NCBI RefSeq assembly: GCF_000515235.1
Contig: NZ_KI911558.1
Span: 1,243,798-1,307,797 of the forward strand
Direction: 5' to 3'
Length of the DNA: 64,000 bases
Origin: Synechococcus sp. CC9616
GTDB lineage: Bacteria; Cyanobacteriota; Cyanobacteriia; PCC-6307; Cyanobiaceae
Both the position numbers and the translations under genes were made by a program. Under the pieces are notes generated by a model. The model was not told where the DNA came from and did no database searches. It saw only the letters and a list, made by a program, of their open reading frames with translations. How positions within the stretch are numbered: position 1 is the first letter of the stretch; the number at the start of each line of letters is the position of its first letter. This document shows, in pieces, positions 16,474-25,792 of this stretch.

Positions 16474-16974
16474 ATGACCTCTCTCAACTCCAAGCTTCAG
16501 CTGACGCTGATCAACCGCAAAAAAGGCCGCAACCTGCTCGAGAAGGGCTTCACACTCGTGGAGCTGATGATCGTGATTGTGATTGTTGGCATTTTGTCAG
16601 CGGTTGCACTACCAAACTTCCTGAGTCAAACCAGCAAAGCGAAAGCGACTGAGGCAAAAACTCTTTCATCAGCTGCACTTAAAGAAGCCCAAGTGGCATG
16701 GACAGAAAAAGGGGCAGCCGGTTTAACAACATGGAAAGCCGATGTTGACGACGATGGTCAATGCCCTCCAGATACAGATACTTTTGATATTGAATGCACC
16801 AATGGAGCTAACAGCACAATAGTCACCGTAACATCCACAGGCAGTGATAATGCAGGCGACTTAGAAGGCAAAACCGTTGTTGCAACCCTAGACGTGGCAA
16901 CGGGCGGTAAAATTACTTTTTGCGGAGACGCCCCAGGACTGGATGCCTGCGTAGCACCTGCCCCCGGCGGCTAA
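16474..16974 (+). CDS. pilA: Major type IV pilin PilA
   Basis: A 166-residue prepilin from ATG 16474: basic leader with NRKKGRNLLEKG, then FTLVELMIVIVIVGILSAVALPNF, Glu at +5, PilD cut after G25. This is close to the PilA1 pattern of cyanobacteria. The ectodomain ends with a pair of cysteines (FCGDAPGLDAC), consistent with the D-loop disulphide. An upstream ATG at 16444 would give an unlikely longer leader. A strong terminator follows at once, so pilA is a monocistronic unit, as expected for an abundant structural subunit. It polymerises into the pilus fibre on the inner-membrane platform, whose machinery genes are not in this window. Confidence 0.9.
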   Translation: MTSLNSKLQLTLINRKKGRNLLEKGFTLVELMIVIVIVGILSAVALPNFLSQTSKAKATEAKTLSSAALKEAQVAWTEKGAAGLTTWKADVDDDGQCPPDTDTFDIECTNGANSTIVTVTSTGSDNAGDLEGKTVVATLDVATGGKITFCGDAPGLDACVAPAPGG

Positions 16975-17037
16975 GGAAACATTGCCTAAACGACTCCAGA
17001 CGTACGACAAATTCTTATCTTTTAAATCGAAACCACT

Positions 17038-17068
17038 AAAACCGCTCTTCAAAAAAGGGCGGTTTTTT
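17038..17068 (+). terminator. Rho-independent terminator of pilA
   Basis: AAAACCGC (17038-17045) pairs perfectly with GCGGTTTT (17059-17066), the stem can be extended by two weaker pairs, and the right arm runs into TTTTTT. It lies 63 bases behind the pilA stop codon and fits a textbook terminator. Confidence 0.85.
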
Positions 17069-17672
17069 CTTAACAAAAGCGAGCATTGCCTTATTTAATG
17101 AATATATAGCCAAACTCTTGATCTTCCATTGGCGGCAACGCAAGGCGAACATGGAAAAGAGCCCCAAGAATGCCGTAAAATCACATCATCAATGTCAATC
17201 AATAAGATTCGTCAGACGTGATTCGAAATCTAAACATTTTCTTCCAAAAGAACCGCTGGAAAACATCAATCGGAAGAATTCTCTCTATACAAATGAAAAA
17301 CAATGCCTGGACTTTGATGGCATACGCAACATTATAAGAATAATAAAGCAGCCAATATGAAAAACTCTGACGCCTTAATGGCTGCGGCAGCCCCAGATCA
17401 AGCAAAATAATTATCTCAATATTCTGGCCAGAGCAGGAAGAGGCTTACGACTCCTCGGGCAAATGCAGTTACCAATACACAGAATTCTCCGACTTAAAAG
17501 ATCGTTTTCATCGTTAACACAATTTTTGGTTGATTTACTTTAATATACCAGAGAGCTTCAGCATTTAAGAAACTTTTGTCAAGCCCAATATTCTCACCAA
17601 TCTTTCACCCCAAAGGGTGTATCAGAAGCGTCGACTTGCCTTAAAATGTGACTTAGATATTCTAATGATCAA
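17069..17672. other. AT-rich gap between pilA and pilin set C
   Basis: About 600 bases, strongly AT-rich. The one longer frame (17118-17360) has no recognisable motif, an odd composition and no plausible ribosome-binding site, so it is not called. The right end should contain the promoter of set C; TATTCTAAT at about 17658-17666, seven bases before the TTG start, is AT-rich but too close to the start to be a -10 with confidence. Possibly a decayed gene or an RNA gene. Confidence 0.45.
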
Positions 17673-18188
17673 TTGGCCTCCAAGCAGACACGAGAAAGGG
17701 GATTCTCCCTCACCGAGATGCTGGTGGCTGTCGGTATATTAGGAATTCTGTGCAGCATTGCGATTCCAAGCTACATCAGCAATATCCACAAAACCTGCCA
17801 GACAGAAGTTGCCAACATCCTCAATATTCTTTCAAGCACAGTAAGTTCTTATAAAGCTATCAATGGCACCTACCCTGAAACTTGGGAGGATGTCAGCGAA
17901 GTTGCAGTCGTCATGACCAAAGCAGGCCCTGCCAATGCCGCTGATGGCAATCTCACTGAGGCAATTACTACGCCTGCCTGCGACTTCACAATCAGCAAAT
18001 CCTCAGATGATGCTTCGGGCCTGTTCACCTTCACAGCGACACCGGACGCAGAGACTGGAGACAAAGCCGAGTTCAATGCTATGTCTTGCATCGACCTCAA
18101 TAACGGAGCAAGTGATCTGAAGCTGGGGCGCCGCGACGCTGAAGGTGCTGTTACGGCAGAGGCATTAACCTGCAGACGACAGCCATGA
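17673..18188 (+). CDS. Type IV prepilin (PilA/PilE-like), set C, TTG start
   Basis: A 171-residue prepilin: MASKQTRERG leader, then FSLTEMLVAVGILGILCSIAIPSYIS, Glu at +5. No ATG or GTG precedes the leader in this frame, so TTG 17673 is the likely start. The helix and spacing resemble PilE/GspG-type pilins more than the GspH type; the ectodomain holds two cysteine pairs. The stop overlaps the ATG of the next gene (ATGA), so it is coupled to the large PilX-like gene. It may be a second major-type pilin or a minor one. Confidence 0.75.
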   Translation: MASKQTRERGFSLTEMLVAVGILGILCSIAIPSYISNIHKTCQTEVANILNILSSTVSSYKAINGTYPETWEDVSEVAVVMTKAGPANAADGNLTEAITTPACDFTISKSSDDASGLFTFTATPDAETGDKAEFNAMSCIDLNNGASDLKLGRRDAEGAVTAEALTCRRQP

Positions 18189-20227
18189 CAATCTTTTACC
18201 GACTTTCAAAACCAAATCGAGCCCACAAAAGTCTTCAAAAGGAAGAGCAGGGAGTTTCCCTGGTCATCTCTCTCCTGATGGGCGTGATCCTGATCACAGG
18301 TGTAACAGGATTACTGATACGACAAATCGCAGCAAAAAAGTCAGCAAGTTCTGAAAGTTATCAACAAATGGCTGAAATAGCGGCCAGTAATGGATTCAAT
18401 CGAATTCTCGCTGTCTTGAACAACGCCAGTACAGCAGAGTACCGAGGTTTTCTGTTTACTGAGGATAACGAACCTGATAGTTGGATCTGGAACACACCGT
18501 ACGAGAAAGGGCAATATTGCTCAGGGCTGGCAGGCCTTCCCATCTACACAGACGCTTCCGGTAGTACCGAAGCCCCCTGGCCAGTAAGTCCTGATGGATA
18601 CAAGCTCAACGAAGAATCGATGCGAGGTGATGGCAAAGGAGTTGTGTTAACGACTTACCGATTAAGAAGTTATTCCAGCACCTTTTCGGAAGGGCAGGGG
18701 ACCGGCACTTTCGAGGTCGAAGGATTTGTTCGTCGTATCGAGAACAACGGCAACAATGACAATAATGAAGAAACAACATCACCTCTTTTGGCCCGTGCAC
18801 GCCTCACCCGATCTCTGCAACTGGAATCAGCAATCGCCAGACCCGATGACTGGGGGGTTGTCGCGACTCAGACGTCAAATCTTCTTGGGAGCAGTGGCGC
18901 TGCTTCTCTGGAGATCAAAGGGCCTGGTCGACTGGTTTGGTATACATCAATGGCCGATAGAGACTTATGCAATAAAAAGTTCAACAATATTTCAGGGCAA
19001 TCAACAGATGTTGTTTGGCCTGTTCTACGTGATAACAACAGTCAATTCATCCCTGCATCCAGTTTCTACAACCGTGATGGCACAGTTGATCAAGCCTCTG
19101 TGAACGGGAAAACTTACAACCGTGTCTGGAGCTTCGATGACACAGACCCAACCATCTGTGGCTGGGTTGCATGTACAAGCCCTGGCAATACTCAGGGTCG
19201 GCAACCAGCAGCGATTCTTCAGAACCAGGAATTGCTGCAGGAAGAGGGCTCATCTCAGTCAGACTCAAGCAACACTGGTTCGATCGACAACTACAAAACT
19301 ATCAAAAAGCATTGGAGAGGGAAATGGTTTAAAATCGGGACGTGCAAAATCAAAGACATAGACAAAGCACAAGAAAATTGCGAATCAGACGATACCGGGA
19401 GCAAAGATTGGAGTTGGTCTGACAAATATTATAGATCAGACAAAATTGATGGAAGCGTCATCACCATATGGCGTTGGAAGGATAAAAACAAAGGCACTAT
19501 CGAAGTCGGCACCTGCATTGAAAACAATGCTATTGACTGCGATCTCGGTGATAACATGTGGGATTGGAATATTCCTACTGAAGGCTCTTCAGAACCAACG
19601 GCTGAATCAGACTCAGAAGCCAACGTTAACTACACTCTCAAAATCGACAGTGACGATATTTGCACAAACAACAACTCCTCAGATGTATGCCACATCTTTA
19701 TTGAGAAATTGAACCTCACAAAAACCCAGTTGTTCATTAAAAATGACACCCGCGCTATTGTCTTGCACCTTAATGTCGGTGAAAATACCTCACGAGCAAA
19801 TTACCAATACACATTAAGGACCAACGCCCAGCTTTGCGGAGTCAATTCACTTGCTGGTGCAACGCCGACATGCAACCTGAAACCGGCGCAGCTCGTGATC
19901 ACCCAGGATCGCAACTCTGAGCTGCGATCCTGCCCAACCGATCAGGCAGCCGACGACTTTCTGTTTACCGGTGTAAGCCTCCCAGCGGCCTGGGTTTCGT
20001 TCAACACTGGACGGGTAAGGCCGGTGAATGCCTCGATGCAAGGCGTGATCTGGGCCAGCTCGCTATGCGCCCAAGGAGATCTAACGGTCACCAGCGAAAA
20101 CAGCGGCGGAACCGCCTTTGTCGATCAAGCCAAGACGTACTGGAACATTCCCACAACCGGCGGCATCGGGCGCCGAATTGTCCGTGGCATCCGTGGCAGC
20201 GGCTTCGACATCTTCAAACGCTGGTAA
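18185..20227 (+). CDS. Very large PilX-like prepilin, set C
   Basis: A 680-residue protein with a 23-residue basic/acidic leader ending QG, then VSLVISLLMGVILITGVTGLLI, a PilX-like helix without Glu+5, followed by the 'S.ESYQQMAEIAASNGFNRIL' segment that resembles the post-helix region of the PilX-like proteins of sets A and D. The ectodomain is Trp- and Cys-rich. A pair of related units near residues 370-470 share the pattern W-x-(K/R)...GTC...(I/D)-D-x-(C/A)...W-x-W. PilX/GspK-like subunits cap the tip complex, and this one would be several times the usual size. No enzymatic domain was recognised. Confidence 0.7.
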   Translation: MTIFYRLSKPNRAHKSLQKEEQGVSLVISLLMGVILITGVTGLLIRQIAAKKSASSESYQQMAEIAASNGFNRILAVLNNASTAEYRGFLFTEDNEPDSWIWNTPYEKGQYCSGLAGLPIYTDASGSTEAPWPVSPDGYKLNEESMRGDGKGVVLTTYRLRSYSSTFSEGQGTGTFEVEGFVRRIENNGNNDNNEETTSPLLARARLTRSLQLESAIARPDDWGVVATQTSNLLGSSGAASLEIKGPGRLVWYTSMADRDLCNKKFNNISGQSTDVVWPVLRDNNSQFIPASSFYNRDGTVDQASVNGKTYNRVWSFDDTDPTICGWVACTSPGNTQGRQPAAILQNQELLQEEGSSQSDSSNTGSIDNYKTIKKHWRGKWFKIGTCKIKDIDKAQENCESDDTGSKDWSWSDKYYRSDKIDGSVITIWRWKDKNKGTIEVGTCIENNAIDCDLGDNMWDWNIPTEGSSEPTAESDSEANVNYTLKIDSDDICTNNNSSDVCHIFIEKLNLTKTQLFIKNDTRAIVLHLNVGENTSRANYQYTLRTNAQLCGVNSLAGATPTCNLKPAQLVITQDRNSELRSCPTDQAADDFLFTGVSLPAAWVSFNTGRVRPVNASMQGVIWASSLCAQGDLTVTSENSGGTAFVDQAKTYWNIPTTGGIGRRIVRGIRGSGFDIFKRW

Positions 20228-20390
20228 ATCCTGCTTCAGCATGGCTTCTCAGACTGCTTTCAGATAACTCCTAGCGACTGATCATCAGCCGATGGTGAAC
20301 AGCTCAGATGAGATCTAATGGAAAGAACGACACTAATGGAAGAGGCAAAAGAGCCGAAATCCCTTAAATCACCTCAGGAGGTGAGCGTCG

Positions 20391-20978
20391 TTGAGATTAC
20401 TGAAATCCCACTTCCAAACACGTCAAAACCAAAAAGGGTCGAAGGGATTCACACTGATCGAAACGCTGATCGCTGGTGTTCTGCTGACCCTTGTGATGAC
20501 TGCCGTTGGACGCATGAGTGTGTCTGCCATCGCGGGTAAGGCCAACCTGGAAGAACGTCGGAACGTTGAGCAATCAATCGAAGACCACATCCAACTCGTC
20601 CAGAAAGCTGACTCCCTACTCACCTACGACCGCATCCCTCTTGCACACCGGAATGGAGACAACGGTCTCACCCGTGCTTGCAGAAAGCCAGCTGCATACC
20701 TGGCCAAAGCTCTGGCTCAGCAAGGTGCCATGAACAATGGCGACTGGAGGTCTAATCCAGGAGCGAACAGCATCCAGTTGTTTACAGCGTTTGAAAACCC
20801 AGGAACGCGTGAGACCGATATTCAAACCAGCTATGAATTTGATGAAGACAACGCCATCGTGACCGTCAAATACTCCTTTGAAGCTCCTGAATCTAATATT
20901 GGAACAGAAAGCCGTTCCTTGGAGCTCAGCCCCAACTTCCAGAGTTATTGCACACCCTATGAAGCTCTGAATTCCTGA
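20391..20978 (+). CDS. PilV-like minor prepilin, set C, TTG start
   Basis: A 195-residue prepilin. AGGAGGTGA at 20376-20384 is a near-perfect ribosome-binding site, six bases before TTG 20391, which decides the start. Leader to G19, then FTLIETLIAGVLLTLVMTAVG with Glu at +5. Three blocks are shared with the orphan pilin at 30033: the R-R...(E)(Q)-x-IED-(H/N)-IQLV segment, the A-C-(R/L)-x-P segment, and the C-terminal NPNFQ/SPNFQ-x-(Y/H)C end. It ends one base before the next gene. Confidence 0.78.
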   Translation: MRLLKSHFQTRQNQKGSKGFTLIETLIAGVLLTLVMTAVGRMSVSAIAGKANLEERRNVEQSIEDHIQLVQKADSLLTYDRIPLAHRNGDNGLTRACRKPAAYLAKALAQQGAMNNGDWRSNPGANSIQLFTAFENPGTRETDIQTSYEFDEDNAIVTVKYSFEAPESNIGTESRSLELSPNFQSYCTPYEALNS

Positions 20979-20979
20979 G

Positions 20980-21624
20980 ATGCAACGTCATGACACGGTC
21001 AAATCGAGCGAAGGCTTCAGCCTTCTGGAATTGATCGTGGCAGCTGTAATCATTAGCATGACTGCTGTTTGGGCCACTCCAGAATTCAGACGTGGTATGG
21101 CCCAGGCCAAAGTCGACCGTTACACGAAAAATCTGGAAGGTGGTTTATTCAGCATCCGCGCCAAGATGGGCGCGATCAAGGAGAGCTGCAAAATTGATTT
21201 TGCAGCATCGCCCAAGTTCAAAGTGAATGCCTTTACGCACCCAATCAATCTCCTTGAAGTCCAGGAGGATAATGGAACTAGACGTAAGACTCATGCCCTG
21301 AGTGGATGCATTGCACAAATCGATGCCGACGACGTCAACCAGGAACTTAATTCCTCGGCGATCAGACTGGTCAACCTTGAAGGCAGCCGAGAGAGAGACT
21401 CTGTTGAAGTGTCCGCAAGTGCTGCAACATTTGCCTTCACACCTCCAGGCACAACCGCCAACGACAATGATGTCACCATCCTGATTCGCTCTGTTGAGTC
21501 CGAACAACCTTGGGCAACCAAAAATGATGGATCCAGTCGTTTGGTGACACGCTGCATCGAAGTCACTGGCAACGGCCAGATCTTTTCAGGGCGTTGGGAC
21601 GCGAATCGATGCATTGAAAATTGA
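20980..21624 (+). CDS. GspH/FimT-like minor prepilin, set C
   Basis: A 214-residue prepilin. MQRHDTVKSSEG leader, then FSLLELIVAAVIISMTAVWATPEF with Glu at +5. The ectodomain contains four cysteines and ends with a C-terminal Cys (RWDANRCIEN), similar to the end of the GspH-like proteins of the other sets. It lies between the PilV-like and vWA pilin genes, part of the set C run. Confidence 0.75.
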   Translation: MQRHDTVKSSEGFSLLELIVAAVIISMTAVWATPEFRRGMAQAKVDRYTKNLEGGLFSIRAKMGAIKESCKIDFAASPKFKVNAFTHPINLLEVQEDNGTRRKTHALSGCIAQIDADDVNQELNSSAIRLVNLEGSRERDSVEVSASAATFAFTPPGTTANDNDVTILIRSVESEQPWATKNDGSSRLVTRCIEVTGNGQIFSGRWDANRCIEN

Positions 21625-21672
21625 GTGCAGATCAGTAATCTCTCAGACAGTCTTCACGTTCCTTCCAGACGT

Positions 21673-21690
21673 GCCCTTCAAATCAAGGGC
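21673..21690. other. Hairpin between GspH-like and vWA pilin genes
   Basis: GCCCTT-CAAATC-AAGGGC is a perfect 6-bp stem with a 6-base loop in the 104-base gap before the vWA pilin gene, followed by AAAATA. Without a T tract it is not a clear terminator. It may lower or time expression of the vWA pilin relative to the genes before it. Confidence 0.3.
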
Positions 21691-21728
21691 AAAATAAAAG
21701 CATTGAGCTCCAGCATGTGTAATTTCAA

Positions 21729-23399
21729 ATGAAACAAAAGTCATTACTTACAACATGTCCATCAAGGGTCAAGCGCACTACAGGTTCAAACGGCTTCAGC
21801 CTGAATGAAGCCCTAATCGCACTGGCCGCAGGAACTCTTGTGATCGGAGCTGGTGCCATGGCCCTTCGGTCAACGCAAACACTGATCAAGAGCAGCGGAG
21901 AGAAGATAACCCAACAGCAGAATTCCGCTAACGGGATCCGTTTAATGCGGTCCGAAATTGAACGCAGCCTGCATGCCCTGGTCAATGGAACGCCTCCAGA
22001 CGCGGAACTCGCTTACACCGATCTTGGTGAATACCAAAATGCTGTTCAGGTGTGCCAGACCCTTGCCAGCCAAGGCAACCCCTCCCCCGATCCAAAAACG
22101 TCCTTTGTTCCACTCTTTGGCCTGAAAATGGCTGATGTCACAGGCCAACCTGTGCTGTATGGGCTAGCCCAGGGAACTGGATCACGTAATTTCGCAGTCA
22201 AACGTTGCGGCACACCACTGGGAATGGATGGCCGGTATGACAATACACAGAGTCCTTTTGTGGATACAGTAATTAATGGCATTGGAATGATGCCTTGCCT
22301 CAGTTACAACGAAGACAAGGAATGCGTTGACACCAACCATCCCTTCCCAAATAAAGCTCCATATGAAATTACAGCCAACGATATTCTGCAATACCTAGCC
22401 AAAGGTCCTGATGATAATTATCGTTTCAACGTCGCCAACAACCTGTCACCAGTTCGACGCTATCTCGAACCCGCCTTTCGATTTGAAACTGATAACAGCA
22501 GGAAGCTGATTCGTGTGATCAGCCCGATGGATTGTGACGACAGTACAGAGGTCTGTGTGGAAAACACTCAGATCACTGTTGCAGGCTCCAATAATTCAAA
22601 AACAAGTCAGCCTCTGATGCTTACAGCATACGCTCGTGCAGACAAACGACTGATGGCTCCTGGACAGAACAACGTTTCGCTGGGGTCTGAATGGTTCCGG
22701 GATGTCAACAGCAAGAATGTTCGTTTTCTCGTTGATGGCTCCGGATCAATGAGTGCCTGCATGTCCTGGAGCTTTGACGAAAAGGGGAGTTTGGAAAAGG
22801 GGAATACATCACGTTGGTTCCATACCCCTCAAGGAGATCCCCTGTATCGAGGAAATGCCTATGAATACTCGAATGCAATCTGCAATGAGACACGAATGGA
22901 GAGACTTCAGCGTGAGCTTTCGGAGCTGATTCAGCAACTCCCTGAAGACACGCGCATCAGCCTGGAAGTGTTCAGTACTCCGGGCAGCTACAACGACCGT
23001 CAGTGGGACAGATCCAAGAACGGGCTTGTCACCATCAGTGATGGAGATAACCGGGATTCAGCCCAAGCCTTTGTCAGCTCTCTCGACGAGGCAAGTGCAA
23101 AGAGCTGGGGCGGCACCAATCCCTGGGATGCTTTGGAGAGATCATTTGACGACACTGAAGCCGACACCCTCTACTTTCTTTCTGACGGATTACCGACAAG
23201 TACTTACAGGATTACGCCTGGCGAGGACGCCAGCTACTCAAATGATTACAAGCCTGCTGCTGAATTCTTCGCAAGGAAAAATGCAGACGAGCGTCAGACG
23301 AATCCTCTCAAGGTCAATAGCACATCCGTCATGTTGGACTCAGAGTGGATGAAAGACCTCTCGAAAAAGACAGAGGGTAATTACATCCAGAGCCAATGA
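21729..23399 (+). CDS. PilW-like prepilin with a von Willebrand A domain, set C
   Basis: A 556-residue modular pilin. Leader to G22, then FSLNEALIALAAGTLVIGAGAM, Glu at +5; residues up to about 325 form a PilW-like body with several cysteines. From residue 332 a vWA domain follows: the MIDAS motif D336-G-S338-G-S340 in FLVDGSGSMS, Thr463 in GGTNPWDAL, and Asp486 in FLSDGLP. All metal-site residues are present, so a divalent ion should be bound. vWA domains bind protein or glycan ligands; vWA-bearing pilins with adhesive function are established for Streptococcus sanguinis PilB. By analogy this is a likely tip adhesin exposed at the pilus end. Last gene of set C. Confidence 0.85.
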   Translation: MKQKSLLTTCPSRVKRTTGSNGFSLNEALIALAAGTLVIGAGAMALRSTQTLIKSSGEKITQQQNSANGIRLMRSEIERSLHALVNGTPPDAELAYTDLGEYQNAVQVCQTLASQGNPSPDPKTSFVPLFGLKMADVTGQPVLYGLAQGTGSRNFAVKRCGTPLGMDGRYDNTQSPFVDTVINGIGMMPCLSYNEDKECVDTNHPFPNKAPYEITANDILQYLAKGPDDNYRFNVANNLSPVRRYLEPAFRFETDNSRKLIRVISPMDCDDSTEVCVENTQITVAGSNNSKTSQPLMLTAYARADKRLMAPGQNNVSLGSEWFRDVNSKNVRFLVDGSGSMSACMSWSFDEKGSLEKGNTSRWFHTPQGDPLYRGNAYEYSNAICNETRMERLQRELSELIQQLPEDTRISLEVFSTPGSYNDRQWDRSKNGLVTISDGDNRDSAQAFVSSLDEASAKSWGGTNPWDALERSFDDTEADTLYFLSDGLPTSTYRITPGEDASYSNDYKPAAEFFARKNADERQTNPLKVNSTSVMLDSEWMKDLSKKTEGNYIQSQ

Positions 23400-23549
23400 A
23401 GGACCTAGCAACCAATCAAGCCTAGACGCACAGAAGACACCCTGAGGGAAAGGCCTTCCCTAAGGAAAAACGGTAGGGAGCCAACCAATACAGAACAATG
23501 ATTAAACTTCTATTATTATTGCATCATCAATAGCCAAAGCTAGGTTGCG
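23400..23549. promoter_or_regulatory. Gap between pilin sets C and D
   Basis: A 150-base gap with a small inverted repeat around GGGAAAGGCCTTCCC (about 23446-23460). No T tract follows. The AT-rich right half, with CTATTATTATT shortly before the start of set D, is the likely promoter area. No regulator site was recognised. Confidence 0.35.
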
Positions 23550-25196
23550 ATGCTTGCAAAGCATCAGCAAGCTGTGGGCATGGGTACAACCAACGGCGAC
23601 CTGAGACAGAACAAACAATCAGTCTCAGAGCAAGGCTACATTCTCCCGCTGGTGATCATAAGCGGGCTGATTCTTGCTGTCGGCGCCATGATGATATCCA
23701 CGAGAAGCTTTTCAAGCCTTGTTAATACAATCCAACAGAATCAAACAAGCGAAGCAGAAGAAATTGCCGAGAGTGGTCTTTCACTTTTGCTCAAAGAACT
23801 GAACAATCAATTTCCTTATTTACTTACGGTGAATTGCCAGGTTGAAAACAACTCGCCTGCTCAGCAGTTAGAGTCTCCGGAATGTGCTGGATGGCGAGAC
23901 TTTCAATTTGGAGCCTACGGAGGTTCAACGAAAACTTGCGATGGCCGATCCACAAGCCCCAATCAGATGATGGATCTTTTATCGCAACCAGTCGCCAAAG
24001 GCAGGGGGATCTATCGACTCAGAAATTACGAATTCCTTGGTGATCAGATCCAGGGTGGGACAGCGATCATCCAGGTTCAAGGATTACGTTTGAAAGGGCC
24101 GCAGGATGATCCCACCATCGCCTCGTCGGCAATCATTGAGCAAGAGGTGACCATTGTTCCGAAGTGCTGCAATCGCGCTCCCTATGAACCATGCGGAACA
24201 GCAGGAAGTGGATGGAGCTACAGCTTATTAACGCAAAACATCACTCTCAATGTTGGCGATGTAATCGACGAAAAGCGCCCAAGCGCCTTGAGCGGTGCAA
24301 ACGTGCACTGCATCAACTGTGATCCACCACCTGCAGATAAATGCGAAGGCTGGACCAGTGCAGACCAGACCATTTCCAACGACTGTTCATCTCTGGAATC
24401 GGCCATCAACAACGACCAACTCTCTCAGACAGAACGATCTGCACTTCTACAGGGTCAACTGATCGGGTCCGGAATCATCGATGGCGTGCGGTCTGCAGGA
24501 GACATGGACATCCCTCAAGCCCCAACCTGGCACGACATCAGGGACGAGAATGGCAATGAATTATCTGAGAATTTAAAGAACCTCGCGCCATGGGATATGC
24601 GTTACAAGTCAATTACGATCGGCCACAACACACACCCAAATCATTGCATCACCATAACCAATAAAACAACCAACAAAAAAACAACCCATTGCAGGATACT
24701 GCGCATCAATCAAACTGGGACAACCACAATGAAACTCAAGCCTGATGATGGCGATATTAGATTTTATATGGAAGGGGAACAGATTAATCTGTCTGGAAAT
24801 AACTTTGTGAACACCGGTAATTTCGGCCAATTTGTGATCTACGGCGGGGTATCGACGTATAAAACCACATACGTTGATTATGCAGAACGTGGCTGCGGTG
24901 GCAAGCAACTCAACCTGTCAGGGGGAGGCTCAATCAATGCATTTCTTTATATGCCATGTTTTGACGTGAACCTGAGCGGAGGCAACTCAACGTACCCAAT
25001 CACAATTACAGGATCAGTCATCGCCAAGAATTACAAAGTTACTGGAGACTATGCACGATTAATCGTACCCACAGATGCCGGCAAAACGATCTGTGAGACC
25101 TACCAAGTCTGCGGGGGGAGTAGTGGAGAAAGCCAGAAAGAATTTGCAGCCTTGGGAATCGATCGGTGGCGACTGATTCAAATGCAGAGAGAATGA
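23550..25196 (+). CDS. PilX-like large minor prepilin, set D
   Basis: A 548-residue paralogue of the set A PilX-like protein. Leader to G28 (ATG 23550; an internal ATG at 23580 would shorten it by ten), then YILPLVIISGLILAVGAMM, without Glu+5. Shared features with set A are the EIAESGLSLLLKELNNQFPYLL segment and a C-terminal region of L-S-G-G/N-N motifs with 'FLYMPC' (compare 'FIYAPC' in set A). The C-terminal third is rich in Gly/Ser/Asn with a beta-helix-like rhythm. Its stop overlaps the ATG of the next gene (ATGA). Confidence 0.78.
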   Translation: MLAKHQQAVGMGTTNGDLRQNKQSVSEQGYILPLVIISGLILAVGAMMISTRSFSSLVNTIQQNQTSEAEEIAESGLSLLLKELNNQFPYLLTVNCQVENNSPAQQLESPECAGWRDFQFGAYGGSTKTCDGRSTSPNQMMDLLSQPVAKGRGIYRLRNYEFLGDQIQGGTAIIQVQGLRLKGPQDDPTIASSAIIEQEVTIVPKCCNRAPYEPCGTAGSGWSYSLLTQNITLNVGDVIDEKRPSALSGANVHCINCDPPPADKCEGWTSADQTISNDCSSLESAINNDQLSQTERSALLQGQLIGSGIIDGVRSAGDMDIPQAPTWHDIRDENGNELSENLKNLAPWDMRYKSITIGHNTHPNHCITITNKTTNKKTTHCRILRINQTGTTTMKLKPDDGDIRFYMEGEQINLSGNNFVNTGNFGQFVIYGGVSTYKTTYVDYAERGCGGKQLNLSGGGSINAFLYMPCFDVNLSGGNSTYPITITGSVIAKNYKVTGDYARLIVPTDAGKTICETYQVCGGSSGESQKEFAALGIDRWRLIQMQRE

Positions 25197-25792
25197 CACT
25201 CCCATTGTTCAGGCACACGAAGCTCAACAATGGATTCAGCCTTGTTGAACTCACGATTGTCATCTCAGTTGTGGGAATTCTCGGCAGCATTGCCCTGGTG
25301 AATTTATCCCGGTCCTGGACCGGCCAGCGATTACTGGCATCCACACGCGAACTGGAAAACTGGCTAGGTGATCAACGTCGCTTTGCCATGCGCCAGAATC
25401 TCACCTGCAAAGTAATCATCGACCATGCCAACAAACGATTGATCAGCACAATTGATTCAGGCGAGGGCGCAACTCCCTGTTCAGATGTGCCCTCCGCAGC
25501 TGGTGCAGGCATCTTTGACCTTGCCGCGAGCTTTGGTGCCGATAGCGACAAACTTGAATTGCTAAGCACACCCTCAACGCGTCCTGACGACTCCGATGGC
25601 GGCATTCGTTTCTCATTCCGAGGCTTCAGCCAGAATCACCAGCTCAGTTCAGAGGGAACTCTTGAATTGCGTCTTCGCCATCGTGATCTCACCAAGCAAC
25701 GCTGCATTCGAATAATCTCTCCGATTGGGATGATGCGCGACGGAATTGCAGAAGATGAGTCCTCAACATGCCGTTATGACAACAGCTATTAG
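25193..25792 (+). CDS. GspH/FimT-like minor prepilin, set D
   Basis: A 199-residue prepilin from ATG 25193, which overlaps the previous stop as ATGA; the longer frame from GTG 25166 is less likely. MTLPLFRHTKLNNG leader, then FSLVELTIVISVVGILGSIALVNL, Glu at +5, closely like the set A GspH-like helix (compare ELMLAISMLGILSSIAVINF). The end 'QRCIRIISPIGMMR...CRY' resembles the set A protein's end (GYCIVITEPVGLIR...C). So sets A and D share a common origin. Confidence 0.78.
   Translation: MTLPLFRHTKLNNGFSLVELTIVISVVGILGSIALVNLSRSWTGQRLLASTRELENWLGDQRRFAMRQNLTCKVIIDHANKRLISTIDSGEGATPCSDVPSAAGAGIFDLAASFGADSDKLELLSTPSTRPDDSDGGIRFSFRGFSQNHQLSSEGTLELRLRHRDLTKQRCIRIISPIGMMRDGIAEDESSTCRYDNSY

Noticed and set aside
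17118..17360. 80-codon frame between pilA and set C
   Set aside because: No ribosome-binding site, no motif, and the AT-rich composition is that of the surrounding non-coding DNA.
17646..17661. Second CRP site before set C
   Set aside because: Only the left half-site TGTGA is present; the right half reads TATTC.
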